From Plantactinospora sp. KBS50 (GTDB lineage: Bacteria; Actinomycetota; Actinomycetes; Mycobacteriales; Micromonosporaceae): a stretch of 64,000 nt of DNA. The translations under genes were made by a program, and so were the position numbers. Below the pieces are notes generated by a model that was not told where the DNA came from, ran no database searches, and saw nothing but the letters and a program-made list of their open reading frames with translations. Positions 38,651 to 47,054 of the stretch are shown piece after piece (positions within the stretch are counted from its first letter, which is position 1; every line of letters starts with the position of its first letter). The stretch lies in assembly GCF_002285795.1 (NCBI RefSeq), contig NZ_CP022961.1, positions 4,902,001 through 4,966,000 of the forward strand. Reading direction: 5' to 3'.

Positions 38651-39349
38651 ATGAGGGGTGTCTCCGCGATGTGGGGCAGTATCCGACCGCCACTCGTAGA
38701 ACTGACGTCACTGGAACGCGTCCGGCTGCGCCGCGTCGCGATGCGGTACGCGGCGCACGGCTGGAGCGTGACGCCCGGTGCCTTCCTGGCCCGAGACCGG
38801 TTCGTGTGTGGCCGGGTCGGCTGCCCGACCACCGGGTGCCACCCGGCGCTGGAGGACTGGGAGCGGTCCGCCGCCGCCGACCCGGCCCGGGTCGCCGCGT
38901 GGTGGCGGATCCGCCCGTACGGGGTGCTGCTGGCCACCGGCCGGGCCTTCGACGCGATCGAGGTGCCCGCGTACCTGGGCCAGCGGGTGCTGGACGCGAC
39001 CCGGCCGTACGCCCGGACGCTGACCGCGGCGGAGGGCCGCGGCCCGGTGGCGGTCACCCCCGGCGGCCGATGGATCTTCCTGGTCAGTCCGGGCGAGCCG
39101 CTGCGCCCCGAACTCGACCAGTGCCTGTACGTCATCCGGCACGGTCTCGGCTCGTGGATCCCGGCGCCGCCCACCCGGCTGGCCGAGGGCGTGGTGCGCT
39201 GGGCGGTCGCGCCCGAGGAGACCCGCTGGCGGCTGCCCGACCCGTACTCGGTGCAGGAGATCCTGGTCGACGCGCTGCGTGCGGTGACCCCCGCGGCGCC
39301 CGTCACGCTGCTGGCCGCCCACCTGCCGGCGCCGCGCCGCGGCTACTGA
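38651..39349 (+). CDS. Prim-Pol-domain-like protein, short
   Basis: The 232-residue protein resembles the N-terminal bifunctional primase/polymerase domain: RVAMRYAAHGWSVTPGAFL, a zinc-type RFVCGRVGCPTTGCHPALEDWERSA, VLLATGRAFDAIEVPAYLG and APPTRLAEGVVRWAV. The helicase part of true primases is missing and the catalytic acidic DxD motif is not obvious, so it may be a regulatory relative common in Streptomyces-type genomes. GAGGGG is placed for ATG 38669 rather than 38651, so the protein may start six residues later. Divergent from the XRE regulator. Confidence 0.75.
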   Translation: MRGVSAMWGSIRPPLVELTSLERVRLRRVAMRYAAHGWSVTPGAFLARDRFVCGRVGCPTTGCHPALEDWERSAAADPARVAAWWRIRPYGVLLATGRAFDAIEVPAYLGQRVLDATRPYARTLTAAEGRGPVAVTPGGRWIFLVSPGEPLRPELDQCLYVIRHGLGSWIPAPPTRLAEGVVRWAVAPEETRWRLPDPYSVQEILVDALRAVTPAAPVTLLAAHLPAPRRGY

Positions 39350-39809
39350 CCCGGCGCGCCCGGGACGACCGACCCGCCGCGCCGGACGCGGCCGAGCCGC
39401 GCCGGACGGAGCCGACCCGGGCCGGACGGAGCCGGGCCGGCGCATCCAACCACCCCGGCTCGGCGGAGAACGTCCTTCCCCGCCCGCGACTCGTTAACGT
39501 GGTGTCGTTGTCGAGCGACGGGGAGTGATGATGGCCGACGAGGACGTGGCCGCGGCCGGCGGGGACGATGTCCCGGCCCGGCGGCGACTTCCGCGCCGCT
39601 GGGCGGGCACCCGACCGATGGGGTCCCGGCCCGGACGGCCCAGGCCGGCGGGCACGTCCCGCCCGGCCGGCACGCACCGCCCGGTCCGCTGACCCGCACG
39701 GCCGGCACGCACCACCCGGTCCGCTGACCCGAGCGGCCGGCTGAAACGAGCGGCCGGCTGAAACGAGCGGTCCGCCGAACCGGGTCGGCGGTCCGCCGAC
39801 CCGGGCGGA
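39350..39809. other. repeat-bearing intergenic region, no convincing gene
   Basis: Short GC repeats occur: GCCGGACGGAGCCG-like units at about 39379-39440 and ACGAGCGGCCGGCTGAA-like units at about 39728-39770. An ATG at 39530 behind GGGGAG opens a 53-codon frame rich in Arg/Pro/Gly ending near 39691; it has no family features and I do not count it as a gene. The segment separates the Prim-Pol-like gene from the end of the FMN-binding gene. Confidence 0.5.
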
Positions 39810-40385
39810 TCAGCGCTGGTCGAGGGCGGCCTGCAACGACGTCCGGTACGCGGTGCTGGTGGCGGTCGCCCCGGACACCGTGTCCAGCCGGGCCGACCGT
39901 CCGGTCGCGTACGCCAGGGCCTCGCCCTTCGTCTCGTACCGCGCCCGGACGCTCGCGCTCTTCTGCTCCGAGGTGGGCGTGTCGAACGGCAGCTCGATGG
40001 CCTCCACGGCGGTGACCGCGCCACCCGACACGGTGATCTGCACCTGCACGTTGCCGTAGCCGGGCGCCTTCACCACCGAGCCGTACAGGGTGCGCGGGCC
40101 GGTGGCCGGCTTCGGCGCCGCGCTGGTACGCGGGGCCGTCGGCGTCCGCTGCGTGGTCCGTGGCTTCGCCGACCCGCTGTCCTCGGACGCGGGGCGGGAG
40201 TGGGTCGCCGTCGGCGCCGGCCCGCTGGGATCCGCACCGGCGGTGCCGGCCGGCGCCGGCGTGCCGACCGCGGTCGCCGGCGTGGCCAGCCGGGCGACCG
40301 GGGTCACCTCGGGGCCGGTCTTCAGCACCACCAGCAGGGTGGTGCCGGCGGCCAGGCCGGCCACGGCGAACAGGACGCGGCGCAT
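39810..40385 (-). CDS. exported FMN-binding domain protein
   Basis: The 191-residue protein starts MRRVLFAVAGLAAGTTLLVVL, a signal anchor, followed by a Pro/Thr/Ala linker (about 30-95) and an FMN-binding domain: TLYGSVVKAPGYGNVQVQITVSGGAVTAVEAIELP and DTVSGATATSTAYRTSLQAAL. The SGATAT motif is the site of covalent flavin attachment in RnfG/NqrC-type domains. Eight bases separate it from the ferric-reductase-like gene upstream, so it probably takes electrons from that protein outside the membrane. Confidence 0.9.
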   Translation of the reverse strand: MRRVLFAVAGLAAGTTLLVVLKTGPEVTPVARLATPATAVGTPAPAGTAGADPSGPAPTATHSRPASEDSGSAKPRTTQRTPTAPRTSAAPKPATGPRTLYGSVVKAPGYGNVQVQITVSGGAVTAVEAIELPFDTPTSEQKSASVRARYETKGEALAYATGRSARLDTVSGATATSTAYRTSLQAALDQR

Positions 40386-40393
40386 GGGCTCCC

Positions 40394-41925
40394 CTACAGC
40401 TCGAACGTGGCGAGGTGGATCTGCCGCCGGGGCACCCTCGCCCGGCGCAACGCGGTCTGCGCCGCGGACACCAGACCGGGCGGACCGCACAGGTAGACGT
40501 CCCGCTCGGCCAGGTCCGGTACGAGTTTCCGCAGCCCGGCCGCGCTGAGCACCTGGCGGGGGCCGGCGTCCCGGCGGGAACCGAGCACGTACCACACGTC
40601 GGCGCCGCGGGCCTGCGCCAGCCAGTCCAGTTCCTGCTGGAGCAGCACGTCGGTGACGGTGCGGGCGCGGTAGATGACGGCCGCGCCAGGCGGCAGCTCC
40701 TCAAGGACCGCCCGGATGGCGGTGATCCCGCTGCCCCCGGCGATCAGCAGGGCCCGGTCGCGCCGCCGGTGCGCCGCGGTGAAGCCGCCGGCCGGGCGGG
40801 ACGCCCAGATCCGGGTGCCCGGACGCAGCCCCCGCAGGGCGGCGCTGTGCCCGCCCACCACCTTGACGGTGAGCCGTAGCCACTGCCCGTTGCGGGCGGC
40901 CGAGAGCGAGTACGGGTGCGACTGCGACCACGCGCCGGGGCCAGGAACCGCCAGCGCAGGAACTGCCCACCCAGGTGCCGCAGCCGGTCGAGCCGGCGGC
41001 CGGTGACGTACACCGAGACCGCCTCCGGACCCTCCGCGACCACGTCGGCGACCCGGAGCCGGTGCCGCAGGTTGAACCGCACCGGGGCGATCACCCGGCC
41101 CCAGAGCAGGGCCGCCAGCACCATCAGGTAGAGGGCGATCCACCAGGTCCGGGCCGGGCCGGGCCGGAAGAGCTGCTGGCCGCCGGCGAACTGGTGCCCG
41201 TAGCCGAGCAGCAGCACCAGATAGCTGCCCATGTGCAGGCGGTGCCACAGCTCGTAGGGCAGGGCCGTGCGGATGGCCCGTACCGCGGTCAGGCCGAGCA
41301 CCACCAGGATGCCGGCCGCCGCGAACGCCGAGAGCATGTCCTCGTGGTCGCGCAGCAGCACCGTCAGCTCGTCGAGCAGGCCGGCCTGTTGCAGCCGGGC
41401 GTAGCCGACGAGGATCAGCGAGACGTGTGACAGCAGCGCCACCAGCAGCGTGGCGCCGACGTCCCGGTGCCAGCGGCCCAACCGCTCGGCCCCGGCCAGC
41501 CGCTCCAGCAGCGGCAGCCGGCTGGCCAGCAGCACCTGGACCAGCAGCAGATACCCGGCCAGCAGGCCGCTGATCCGCCCGGCCGCGGTGATCCGGGCGG
41601 TGGTGGTGTCCAACGCGCCGTCGGCGGTCTGGTACCACCAGGGCAGCACGCTGACCACCAGGCCCAGCCAGAACACCGCGACGGCCAGCCGCGGCCCGGT
41701 GGCGCCCCGCCGGGCCGGCGGCGGCCCGACGCCCGGCCCGGACCGGCCCCCGGCGGGAGCGGGCGAGCCACCGACGCGAGCGGGCGAGCCGTCGCCCGCG
41801 GTCGACCAGCCGCCCGGGGCGGCCGGCCAGCCGTCGGCGCCGGCCGCCCAGCCGTCCGGGGACGCGGACCAGCCGCCGGCCCGGGGCGCTGCCTCGGACC
41901 GGCGGCCGGTCTGCTGGTACGTCAC
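40394..41925 (-). CDS. ferric-reductase-like transmembrane flavoprotein, one frame break
   Basis: After a Gly/Trp/Ala/Pro-rich cytosolic N-terminus (repeats of DGW and GGW, residues 15-75) come six membrane helices with haem-ligand histidines (WHRDVGATLLVALLSHVSLIL, LPYELWHRLHMGSYLVLLLGYGHQFA). A ferredoxin-reductase-like FAD/NAD module follows: HLGGQFLRWRFLAPG, SQSHPYSLS, ALLIAGGSGITAIRAVLEEL, DVYLCGPPGLV. At CC 40935-40936 one base must be added to pass from FLAPG to AWSQSHPYSLS; the full product is 510 residues. Together with the FMN-binding protein it forms a trans-membrane electron route. GTG 41925 overlaps the DUF1501 stop (GTGA). Confidence 0.9.
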
Positions 41926-43316
41926 GCGTAGATCTTCACCGGGCTGAACTTCTGCCGCGGGAAGACCTTGTCGACCTCCGCCGTGGTGAGGCCGAACCGG
42001 CCCTGCGCCACCGAGCCGTAGACGTGGAACATGTTGTTGTACTCCGGCACGTCACCACTGTCCAGTTTGTCCAGACCGTTCCAGGTGCCGAGCACGTTGC
42101 CGGCCAGCTTCTGGCCGGACAGCACCGCCACCACACCGCCGTGGCCGTGGTCGGTCCCGCCCCGGTTGGAGGCGACCCGGCGGCCGAACTCGCTGGTCAC
42201 CATCACCGTGACGTCCGCCGCCTGGTCGCCCAGGTCGGTGAAGAAGTCGGCCATGCCCTGCGCCACCGCGTTGAGCCGGCGGTGCAGCTGGCCACCCTCG
42301 CGCGGCCCCTGGTTCTCGTGGGTGTCGTAGCCGCCGGTGCCGATCGTGGCCACCCGGACGTTGGCGCCGCCCTTGATCAGCCGGGCCAGCTCGCGGAACG
42401 CCCGGCCGACGTCGCCCTCGTACTTGACCCCCTCGGCCGGCTGGTACTCCTTGCCGGCGATCTGCTTGGCCAGACCCAGCGCGTTCAGCCCGTCCCGGAC
42501 CGACTCCTCCACCGGGTGGTTGATGTCGGTGAACAGGCCCTTGATCGCCTTCTCGGTGGCCTCGGTGAACCGCTGGTCGCCGCGCAGGGTCAACGACTCG
42601 ACGCTGTTCAGCGAGATCGCGCCGTTGGTGCCCACCAGCGACCGCGGCAGGGTGCTGCCGATGCCGACGCTGCGGAACGCGGTGCCCGCGCCGAGGGCGT
42701 CGACCAGGGCGTCCAACCAGCCCCGGCCGCCGGTCTCGGCCGGCAGCCCGCCCAGGTTGCACGCGTCCTGCGCCTGGAAGTGGCTGCGCGACAGCCGGGG
42801 ATCGGAGACCGCGGGGACGAACCCGAGCTGGCGCTTGGCCAGGAACCCGGACAGCGGCGCGAACGCGCTGGTCATCATGAAGCCGCGGTCCAGCGCCGGG
42901 GAGTCGGTGCCCAGCAGCAGGTCCGGACGGACCTTCTGCAACACCGGGTCGTTGGCCGGCGCGATGAGGCTCAGCCCGTCCAGGCCGCCGTACAGGAACA
43001 CGTGGATCAGCGTGCCGGTTTTGGTGGCCGCGAACGACGCCTGCGTGCTGACGAACTGGCTGGTGGCCAGGACCGTGGCGGTGGCGGCCGCGCCGGTCAC
43101 GAAGGTACGCCGGGTCACCCCCCGCCCGTCCTGCTGCGCCTCCTCCAGGTCGTTGAGTGCCCGGAAGCGGTCCCGTTCGGCCGTGTTCTCGGCCTCGACC
43201 GCCGCCGCCTCGGCACGCAGCATCGCCTCGGTCCGGTTCGGTGCCAACCGCCGCAGGTCCGGGCAGTCGGGGTGCAGGGGGAACTGGTGCACGGTCTTCT
43301 CCATCTCGGGCCTCAC
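41922..43316 (-). CDS. Tat-exported DUF1501 protein
   Basis: The 464-residue protein has a twin-arginine signal, VTRRTFVTGAAATATVLATSQFVSTQASFAA (Arg69-Arg70), set unusually far from the start; an internal start (MEKTVHQF at 43304) is possible. The DUF1501 domain is an alkaline-phosphatase/sulfatase-like fold: TLIHVFLYGGLDGLSLIAP, SRSHFQAQDACNLGG, IGTGGYDTHENQG, VMVTSEFGRRVASNRGGTDHGHGG. It follows DUF1800 by a GTGA overlap and precedes the ferric-reductase-like gene by the same overlap. DUF1800-DUF1501 pairs are widespread and of unknown function, possibly extracellular. Confidence 0.9.
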   Translation of the reverse strand: MRPEMEKTVHQFPLHPDCPDLRRLAPNRTEAMLRAEAAAVEAENTAERDRFRALNDLEEAQQDGRGVTRRTFVTGAAATATVLATSQFVSTQASFAATKTGTLIHVFLYGGLDGLSLIAPANDPVLQKVRPDLLLGTDSPALDRGFMMTSAFAPLSGFLAKRQLGFVPAVSDPRLSRSHFQAQDACNLGGLPAETGGRGWLDALVDALGAGTAFRSVGIGSTLPRSLVGTNGAISLNSVESLTLRGDQRFTEATEKAIKGLFTDINHPVEESVRDGLNALGLAKQIAGKEYQPAEGVKYEGDVGRAFRELARLIKGGANVRVATIGTGGYDTHENQGPREGGQLHRRLNAVAQGMADFFTDLGDQAADVTVMVTSEFGRRVASNRGGTDHGHGGVVAVLSGQKLAGNVLGTWNGLDKLDSGDVPEYNNMFHVYGSVAQGRFGLTTAEVDKVFPRQKFSPVKIYA

Positions 43317-45467
43317 CGGAGGTGGTGCTGGGGGGAAGCGAGCAGCGCCCGCGCCATGGCCGGGACCGCCGCGAGGAACTTCGCGTCCACCTTGGCGGTC
43401 GCCGAGACGCCCGGAATCCCGAGGATCAGCGCCTTCTGCCCGGTGCTGAGCGTCTGGTGCACCAGCCGTTTGGCCAGCGCGTCGACGTACGCCCCGGCGG
43501 TCGCCGGCACACTGGAACCGACCAGCTTGTCGGCCTTGGTGTACGAGAACTCGGGACGGCCGCCGCCGATCAGCGTGGCTGCCTCGTTCCAGCCGTTGAT
43601 CATCGTGCCGGCGCTGGTCCAGGCGACGAAGACGTCGGGGTAGCCGTTCGGGGTCGGCATGCCGGTCGGGAACTGACCCAGCTCGGCCATCTTGGCCCGG
43701 ATCCGGCTCAGCCCGGTGGCGAACGCCCCCGGCCGCCGCTGGCCTGGTAGCCGGGCGACGCGTCCGGACCGACGCCGAGGGTCCGGTAGGTGGCCGCCAG
43801 GTACTCCATCGGGCGGCGCACCTTCTGGCCCACCGAGGCCCAGAACTCGCTGGAGCTGAAGAGCGTCATCAGCACCGGCTTGATCGCCGTCTTGTTGGCG
43901 GTGTACGTCTTGGCCAGCCGGTCCACCAGGCTCTTGGGCGGGGTGTCCGAGACGAACCGGGTGGCCAGGTTCTGCGCCACGTACCGCGCGGTCGAGGAGT
44001 GGTTGGCCAGGTACCGGAAGTACGCCTCGCTGGCCTGGTCGCCGCCCTCGGCCGAGTCGTTCGAGCTGGAGAAGCCGAGGACCTTCACGTGCCCGACGTA
44101 GTGCCGGCTGGGCTGGAAGACGTACTCGAAGTCCTGGTTGATGGTCCGGCCGGTCTGCAACAGGGCGGCCTGGCGCACGTCGGCCTCCTTGTAGCCGCCG
44201 TCCACGCCGACCGAGTACAGCTCCAGGTTCTCCCGGGCCAGGTTCTCGTTGACCTCGTCCTTGTGCGACTGGGTCTGGTTCAGGTAGATCAGCAGCGCCG
44301 GGTGCCGGTTGCCGGCCACCAGCATGTCCGCGTAGTTGCCCAGCGCGTGCTTGCGGATCACGTCCCGGTCGAAGGCGCCGCGCACCAGGTCGGAGTTGTC
44401 GAACTCGGGACCGACGTGCAGGAAGTCGTTCCAGAAGTCGACCATCACCTCGAACAGCTGGCGTTCCGACCAGATCTGCCGGGCGATCGTCGCGTCGATG
44501 TACTCCTTGTCGGCCTTGATGCCCTGGGAGTTGAGGCTGTCCCGGTTGGCCTTGAGCTGCGCCGGGCTCATCTTCAGGGTCGTCAGCTCGGAGAGCTTCA
44601 GCTCGGCCTTGGTCGGCGCGATCTTCTCGGGGTCCAGTTGCAGCCGCAGCCAGGCGTCGATGCCCATCTTCTTGATGGCGCTCAACACCTCGGGCGTGGC
44701 CCGAAGGTGGCCCGGCTGGCCAGGTGCCGGATCGGGTCCTTGGCCAGCACCGTCTTCACGGTCACCTTGGTCCGGGCGGCGGCCTCGGCCGGCCCGCCGA
44801 AGACCTGCCCGCCGCTGGGGGCGTTCTTCTTCAGCGCGGCACCGGCACGGGAGCCCATGTAGCTCTCGTTCTGCTCGGTGTAGGTGCGTACCGTGCTCGG
44901 CTGCTGGCCGCTGGGACGGGCCGCGGTGCCGTCGGTGGGCGCCGCCACTTCGGCGTCGGGAGCGGCCCCGAACAGCCGGCCGGTCAGGTCCTTGCCCAGC
45001 GGCGACATCGCCAGCGCGGCGCCGCCGACCACCACGGCCGCGGTGCCGCCGAAGGCGGCCAGCGCCTTGCGGCGCGCCACGCCACGGTCGTCGTCCTCCT
45101 CGCCCAGGTCCGGCAGCATGCCGACCATCCGCGGGTCGCCACCGCCCGGCCCGCCGATGCCCTCCGGGCCGACCCACCGCGAGCCCTGCGGACCCTGGTA
45201 CCCGGCGGCGCCCGCCGGCTGGTAGGCCGACTCACCCGGGTAGCCGGGGTATCCGGCCTGGTCCTGTGGGCCGTAGCCGCCCCGGCCCGCCGGCTGCTGC
45301 CAGGTCGGGTACGGGGGGTTCGCCCGCTGCTGCCGGTCGTCGCCGGGGTACGCCGGGGCCGGCGGGCGCTGGTCGCCGCCGTTCTCCCGGTAGCCGTACG
45401 GCGTGGGGCGCTCTGGCCCGTCCCACCGGCGATCCGGCCGGCGCGACGGCACACTCTGGTCTGCCAT
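43313..45467 (-). CDS. DUF1800 protein with proline-rich N-terminus, two frame breaks
   Basis: The protein (718 residues after repair) starts with about 130 residues rich in Pro/Gly/Tyr/Gln and then a Tat-like or anchor segment ARRKALAAFGGTAAVVVGGAALAM. The DUF1800 domain follows: PIRHLASRATFG, then (one base added at CCC 44700-44702) ATPEVLSAIKKMGIDAWLRLQLDPEKI, FEVMVDFWNDFLHVGPEF, LIYLNQTQSHKDEVNENLARENLELYSVGVDGGY, YVFQPSRHYVGHVKVLGF. A second added base at CCCCC 43726-43730 passes from SGGRG to AFATGLSRIRAKMAELGQFPTGMPTPNGYPDVF and the stop at 43313. It is the first gene of the four-gene operon. Confidence 0.9.
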
Positions 45468-45909
45468 GTACCAATCCCAAGGGGGTGAGGGGCGCGCCCG
45501 CGCCTCCGGCTGGACCGGACGGAGCGTTGGGAGGTGCGGCGGCGAACCTTGGTGAGGGGGTTGTTCCGGCACGGTAACCAAGGGCCTGACCTGCTTCAAG
45601 CCGTTCCGTTTGGCCCTGGCTGGGCACTTAAGGCGGCGCTGAGCCCGCCGTTCCGGGCGACCCTCGGGGTCCCCTTGCGCACCGGAGGTCGCCACCAGGG
45701 ACGATGGATCCCCGATGGCCGATCGACGCGCGCCGCGACCGCGCCGAGGGGGCACCGCGGGGTGACGGCGGCACAGGAAAACTTAACCAACTGCTAAGTA
45801 ACTGCCCGCGACGCTGCTTGAACTCCTGCCCGACGGGCGAGCGTGAGGCGCCTCCGGCCGGGTATCCCTGCGCCAACCGGGTTAACGCCGGCAGGGGGAG
45901 GCCAGCGCC
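45468..45909. other. divergent promoter region between DUF1800 operon and DUF3040 gene
   Basis: No gene is supported. An A/T-richer stretch at about 45775-45805 (AAAACTTAACCAACTGCTAAG) lies some 110 bp before the DUF3040 gene and is the likeliest promoter. The minus-strand operon leader is GC-rich, without a clear -10. Confidence 0.45.
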
Positions 45910-46167
45910 ATGCTCAGCAAAGAGGATCAGCTCCGCTTCGAACAGATCACCCGCGAACTGAGGGCGTCGGACCCGAAGTTCTTCGCCCGGCTGTCCGACC
46001 GGCACCGGCTGCGTCGCAAGCGACTCATGCTCGCCCTCACCATAGTGCTCTGGGCCGCCGTACCGGTACTGGCCGTGCTCGGCGGCGGCATCGCCGGAGC
46101 TGTCTACGCCGTGGTGCTGCTCGGCAACGCCGTACTGGTGTGGCAGTTGCGGCGACGCTACCGCTAG
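45910..46167 (+). CDS. DUF3040 small membrane protein
   Basis: The 85-residue protein has a helical N-terminus LSKEDQLRFEQITRELRASDPKFFARL and two membrane helices (MLALTIVLWAAVPVLAVLGGG, AVYAVVLLGNAVLVWQL) ending in RRRYR. This is DUF3040, a common actinobacterial protein of unknown role. AGGGGGAGG lies before ATG 45910. Its stop overlaps the SWIM gene's stop by four bases (convergent). Confidence 0.9.
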   Translation: MLSKEDQLRFEQITRELRASDPKFFARLSDRHRLRRKRLMLALTIVLWAAVPVLAVLGGGIAGAVYAVVLLGNAVLVWQLRRRYR

Positions 46168-47054
46168 CTGCCCGCGAACCTCTGGTACGCCGGGCGGAGC
46201 CGGGCCAGCAGCCCGGGACCGCCCAGCTCCCGGCCGGGCGCGTCGAGCTGGCGCAGCAGCAGGTCGACGTCGGTGCGCAGCGCGGGCGGCCGGGCCGGCA
46301 ACGGCACCGGCGCGGTCCAGAACCGCTCCACGGCGTCGGCCAGCGGCGTCGCGGCCACCTCGGCCAGCGCGCGGGCCGCACCGGGTCCGCCCGCCGACAC
46401 ACCGGCCGTACCGGCGACGCCCGCCGGCGTACCGGCCGGTCCCGGCGCCGTCTCCGAGCCGGCGGCCGAGGTCCGGGCCGCGCGCAGCCGGGCCAGCAAC
46501 TGCTCGCGGTCGCGGCCGCGCCAGCGCAGCAGCAGGAACGGGTCGGCGTCCAGCGCCTCCGCCAGCAGGTAGAACGTGGCCGCCAGGTGCTTGCACGGCA
46601 CCGCCGGGTCGGGACAGCCGCAGCGCATCCGCAGCTCGTCCAGCCCGGTCGGAAACAGCGCCGCGCCCTGCCCGGCGAACACGTCCGCCAGCTCCGCCGG
46701 CAGGTCGCCGGCCAGCAGCCGGGCGCCGTAGAGCGCCTGCCCGGCCAGCAGATCCTCCAGCCGCGTCCAGGTCCGGGCGTCGAACACCGGCAGCCCGATC
46801 CGCACCGGGTACGGCCGGGCGCGGGAACCCTGCACCTCGGCCAGCACGGCGCCCGGCGTCACCTCCAGGCTGAGCACCTGTCCGGACCGGGCGTACGAGC
46901 GGCCCCGGGTCAGCCGGGTACCCAGCGCGAACGACTCCAGCACCGCCACGAACCGCCGCGACCACCAGGAGTCGCCGATGGCGCCGCGGGTCGACCGGGT
47001 CCGCAGCCCGCCCGGCACCCGGCGGCGCGGCCCGTACTCGGCGAAGTCCACCAT
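46164..47054 (-). CDS. SWIM zinc-finger protein
   Basis: The 296-residue protein has the SWIM pattern CxCx(n)CxH as RMRCGCPDPAVPCKHLAATFYLLAEA near residues 145-170, preceded by the usual RSYARSGQVLSLEVTPGAVLAEVQGSRARPYPVRI. SWIM domains bind DNA or proteins and are commonly paired with SNF2 helicases in bacteria. Its ATG overlaps the helicase stop (TGATG), so the two are coupled and probably act in one complex on DNA. Confidence 0.93.
   Translation of the reverse strand: MVDFAEYGPRRRVPGGLRTRSTRGAIGDSWWSRRFVAVLESFALGTRLTRGRSYARSGQVLSLEVTPGAVLAEVQGSRARPYPVRIGLPVFDARTWTRLEDLLAGQALYGARLLAGDLPAELADVFAGQGAALFPTGLDELRMRCGCPDPAVPCKHLAATFYLLAEALDADPFLLLRWRGRDREQLLARLRAARTSAAGSETAPGPAGTPAGVAGTAGVSAGGPGAARALAEVAATPLADAVERFWTAPVPLPARPPALRTDVDLLLRQLDAPGRELGGPGLLARLRPAYQRFAGS

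Noticed and set aside
39530-39691. A 53-codon Arg/Pro-rich gene
   Set aside because: A ribosome-site-like sequence exists, but there is no conserved feature and it lies in repeat-rich intergenic DNA.
45534-45797. An 87-codon plus-strand frame upstream of the DUF3040 gene
   Set aside because: It has no start signal and no protein-like pattern, and it spans the likely promoter.
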